Source: an uncultured Bacilli bacterium (GTDB lineage: Bacteria; Bacillota_I; Bacilli_A; RF39; UBA660). From it: a DNA stretch of 5,106 bases. The stretch lies in NCBI GenBank assembly GCA_947599755.1, contig CANQFO010000075.1, positions 1 to 5,106 of the forward strand. Reading direction: 5' to 3'. This document shows positions 3,873-5,106 of this stretch, in pieces (within the stretch, counting starts at the first letter, position 1; the number at the start of each line of letters is the position of its first letter). The position numbers and the translations under genes were made by a program. The notes below the pieces were generated by a model that did not search any database, had not been told where the DNA came from, and saw only the letters and a list, made by a program, of their open reading frames with translations.

Positions 3873-5106
3873 ATGAAAAAAAAGAAATTTGAATTAAATT
3901 TTCATGGAAGGAAAATTATAGTAGAACATGGAGAACTTGCAAAACAAGCAGATGGAGCCGTTTTAGTTAGATATAACGATACCGTAGTATTAAGTGCTGC
4001 AGTAGTTTCTAAAACAGTAAATTTATTATCTGACTTTTTTCCATTAACCATAAATTATCAAGAAAAACTTTATTCTGTAGGAAAAATTCCCGGAGGATTT
4101 ATTAAACGAGAAGGACGTCCAAGTGAGGCGGCAACTTTGGCTGCAAGAATGATTGATCGTCCAATGAGACCATTATTTCCAGAGGGATTTAAAAATGAAG
4201 TACAAATTATCTCAACAGTATTATCTGTTGATCAGGATTGTTCACCAGAATTAACTGCTATGTTAGGCTCATCGATTGCAACATGTATATCAAAAATTCC
4301 CTTTAATGGTCCAATTGCTGGAGTAAAAGTAGGAAGAGTAAATGGAAAATTTATCATTAATCCAACCCCAGAAGAATTAGAAATATCGGATTTAGATTTA
4401 ACTGTTGCGGGTACAAAAGATGCAATTAATATGGTAGAATCTAGTGCAAAACAAGTATCCGAAGAAATAATGTTAGAAGCATTAATGTTTGGACATAAAG
4501 CAGTAAAAGAACTAATTAAATTCCAAGAAAAAATCATCAAAGAAATTGGTAATGAAAAAATGGAATATGAGAAGTTAACTCCAGATGAAGAAATGAGAAC
4601 AAGAATTGAAAAATTAGTTACCAAAAAGATGGACAAGGCATTAAGAATCAAAGATAAATTAAAAATGTATAGTACAATTGATCAAATTAAAGAAGAAGTA
4701 ATCGAATTATATACAAAAGAAAATGAGGATAAAGTAAAAGAATTAGAATTAAAAGAGATTATCGCAAAAGTTAATATTGTACTATCAGAAATCGAATATA
4801 CTTTGTTTAGAAATATTGTTGTTAAGGAAAAAATTCGTGCAGATGGAAGAAAAATGGATGAAATTAGGAAATTGTCAACTGATATTGATTTACTTCCAAG
4901 AACACATGGGTCAGCACTATTTACTCGTGGGCAAACTCAAGCATTATCTGTTACTACATTAGGAGCTTTAAATGAACATCAAATTATTGATGGATTAAGC
5001 ATGGAAGATCAAAAAAGATTTATGCTTCATTATAATTTTCCTCAATTTTCTGTGGGAGAAACAGGAAGATATGGTGCGCCAGGGCGTAGAGAAATTGGTC
5101 ATGGTG
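3873..5106 (+). CDS. pnp: Polynucleotide phosphorylase, N-terminal 411 residues (cut by window end)
   Basis: The reading frame is open from ATG 3873 to the last base with no stop; 411 residues of about 700 are visible. PNPase is a trimeric phosphorolytic 3'-5' exoribonuclease of the RNA degradosome and can also add 3' tails. The first RNase PH-like core includes GGFIKREGRPSEAATLAARM and IDRPMRPLFPEGF (74-106, the FFRR-type RNA-binding loop) and SVDQDCSPELTAMLGSS (118-134). A lysine/glutamate-rich helical linker follows at about 200-315. The second core begins at KIRADGRKMDEIR (320-332), with PRTHGSALFTRGQTQAL (342-358), YNFPQFSVGETG (387-398) and GRREIGHG (404-411). The catalytic aspartates of the second core and the KH and S1 domains lie beyond the edge. 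AAGAGGT (3861-3867) is the ribosome-binding site. The gene follows rpsO by 86 bases. Confidence 0.97.
   Translation, partial: MKKKKFELNFHGRKIIVEHGELAKQADGAVLVRYNDTVVLSAAVVSKTVNLLSDFFPLTINYQEKLYSVGKIPGGFIKREGRPSEAATLAARMIDRPMRPLFPEGFKNEVQIISTVLSVDQDCSPELTAMLGSSIATCISKIPFNGPIAGVKVGRVNGKFIINPTPEELEISDLDLTVAGTKDAINMVESSAKQVSEEIMLEALMFGHKAVKELIKFQEKIIKEIGNEKMEYEKLTPDEEMRTRIEKLVTKKMDKALRIKDKLKMYSTIDQIKEEVIELYTKENEDKVKELELKEIIAKVNIVLSEIEYTLFRNIVVKEKIRADGRKMDEIRKLSTDIDLLPRTHGSALFTRGQTQALSVTTLGALNEHQIIDGLSMEDQKRFMLHYNFPQFSVGETGRYGAPGRREIGHG

Noticed and set aside
4232..4651. Minus-strand open frame opposite pnp
   Set aside because: It is the complement of the conserved pnp frame, which is open throughout.
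4777..4962. Plus-strand short open frame within pnp
   Set aside because: Out-of-frame shadow of the second PNPase core.
1..5106. CRISPR array, tRNA, rRNA, insertion sequence or recoded TGA codons
   Set aside because: No regular repeats, cloverleaf, transposase or in-frame TGA were seen; tryptophans are TGG.

Overview
This AT-rich window carries six complete genes and the 5' part of a seventh. Base composition, AGGAGG-type ribosome-binding sites, sigma-A-like promoters and the rbfA / rpsO / pnp backbone all point to a low-GC Bacillota (Bacilli- or Tenericutes-like) bacterium, probably an uncultured one. Every tryptophan I checked is encoded by TGG. No gene uses TGA as a stop, so the standard bacterial code fits. 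The species cannot be named from the sequence.

Positions 1-1367 are an accessory block: two tandem paralogous genes for small exported or membrane-anchored proteins (188 and 193 residues). They share an almost identical N-terminal signal/anchor segment, two cysteines at identical residue numbers (56 and 90) and a TLPTNPV motif near the C-terminus, but the middle regions have diverged. Each start codon is preceded by a long inverted repeat able to form a leader hairpin. The second gene has its own promoter: a perfect TTGACA, a 17-nt spacer and TAAACT. The spacer contains a run of eight G, which stands out in this AT-rich DNA. A homopolymer inside a promoter spacer is the classic layout of a slipped-strand phase-variable promoter, and this is the most interesting signal in the window.

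Positions 1440-5106 are a housekeeping translation/RNA-decay region: rbfA (30S maturation factor), a VUT-family membrane protein, a convergent CPBP-family intramembrane protease on the minus strand, rpsO (ribosomal protein S15) with its own promoter and a structured leader, and pnp (polynucleotide phosphorylase), which runs off the right edge. The order rbfA ... rpsO-pnp matches the conserved Bacillota cluster. However, the truB and ribF genes usually found between rbfA and rpsO are absent, and two unrelated membrane-protein genes occupy that place.

The window is compact: in three places a stop codon lies inside or against the terminator hairpin of its own gene (VUT gene, CPBP gene, rpsO). 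No gene-free stretch exceeds 300 bases. The largest, 3286-3516, holds the rpsO promoter and leader.
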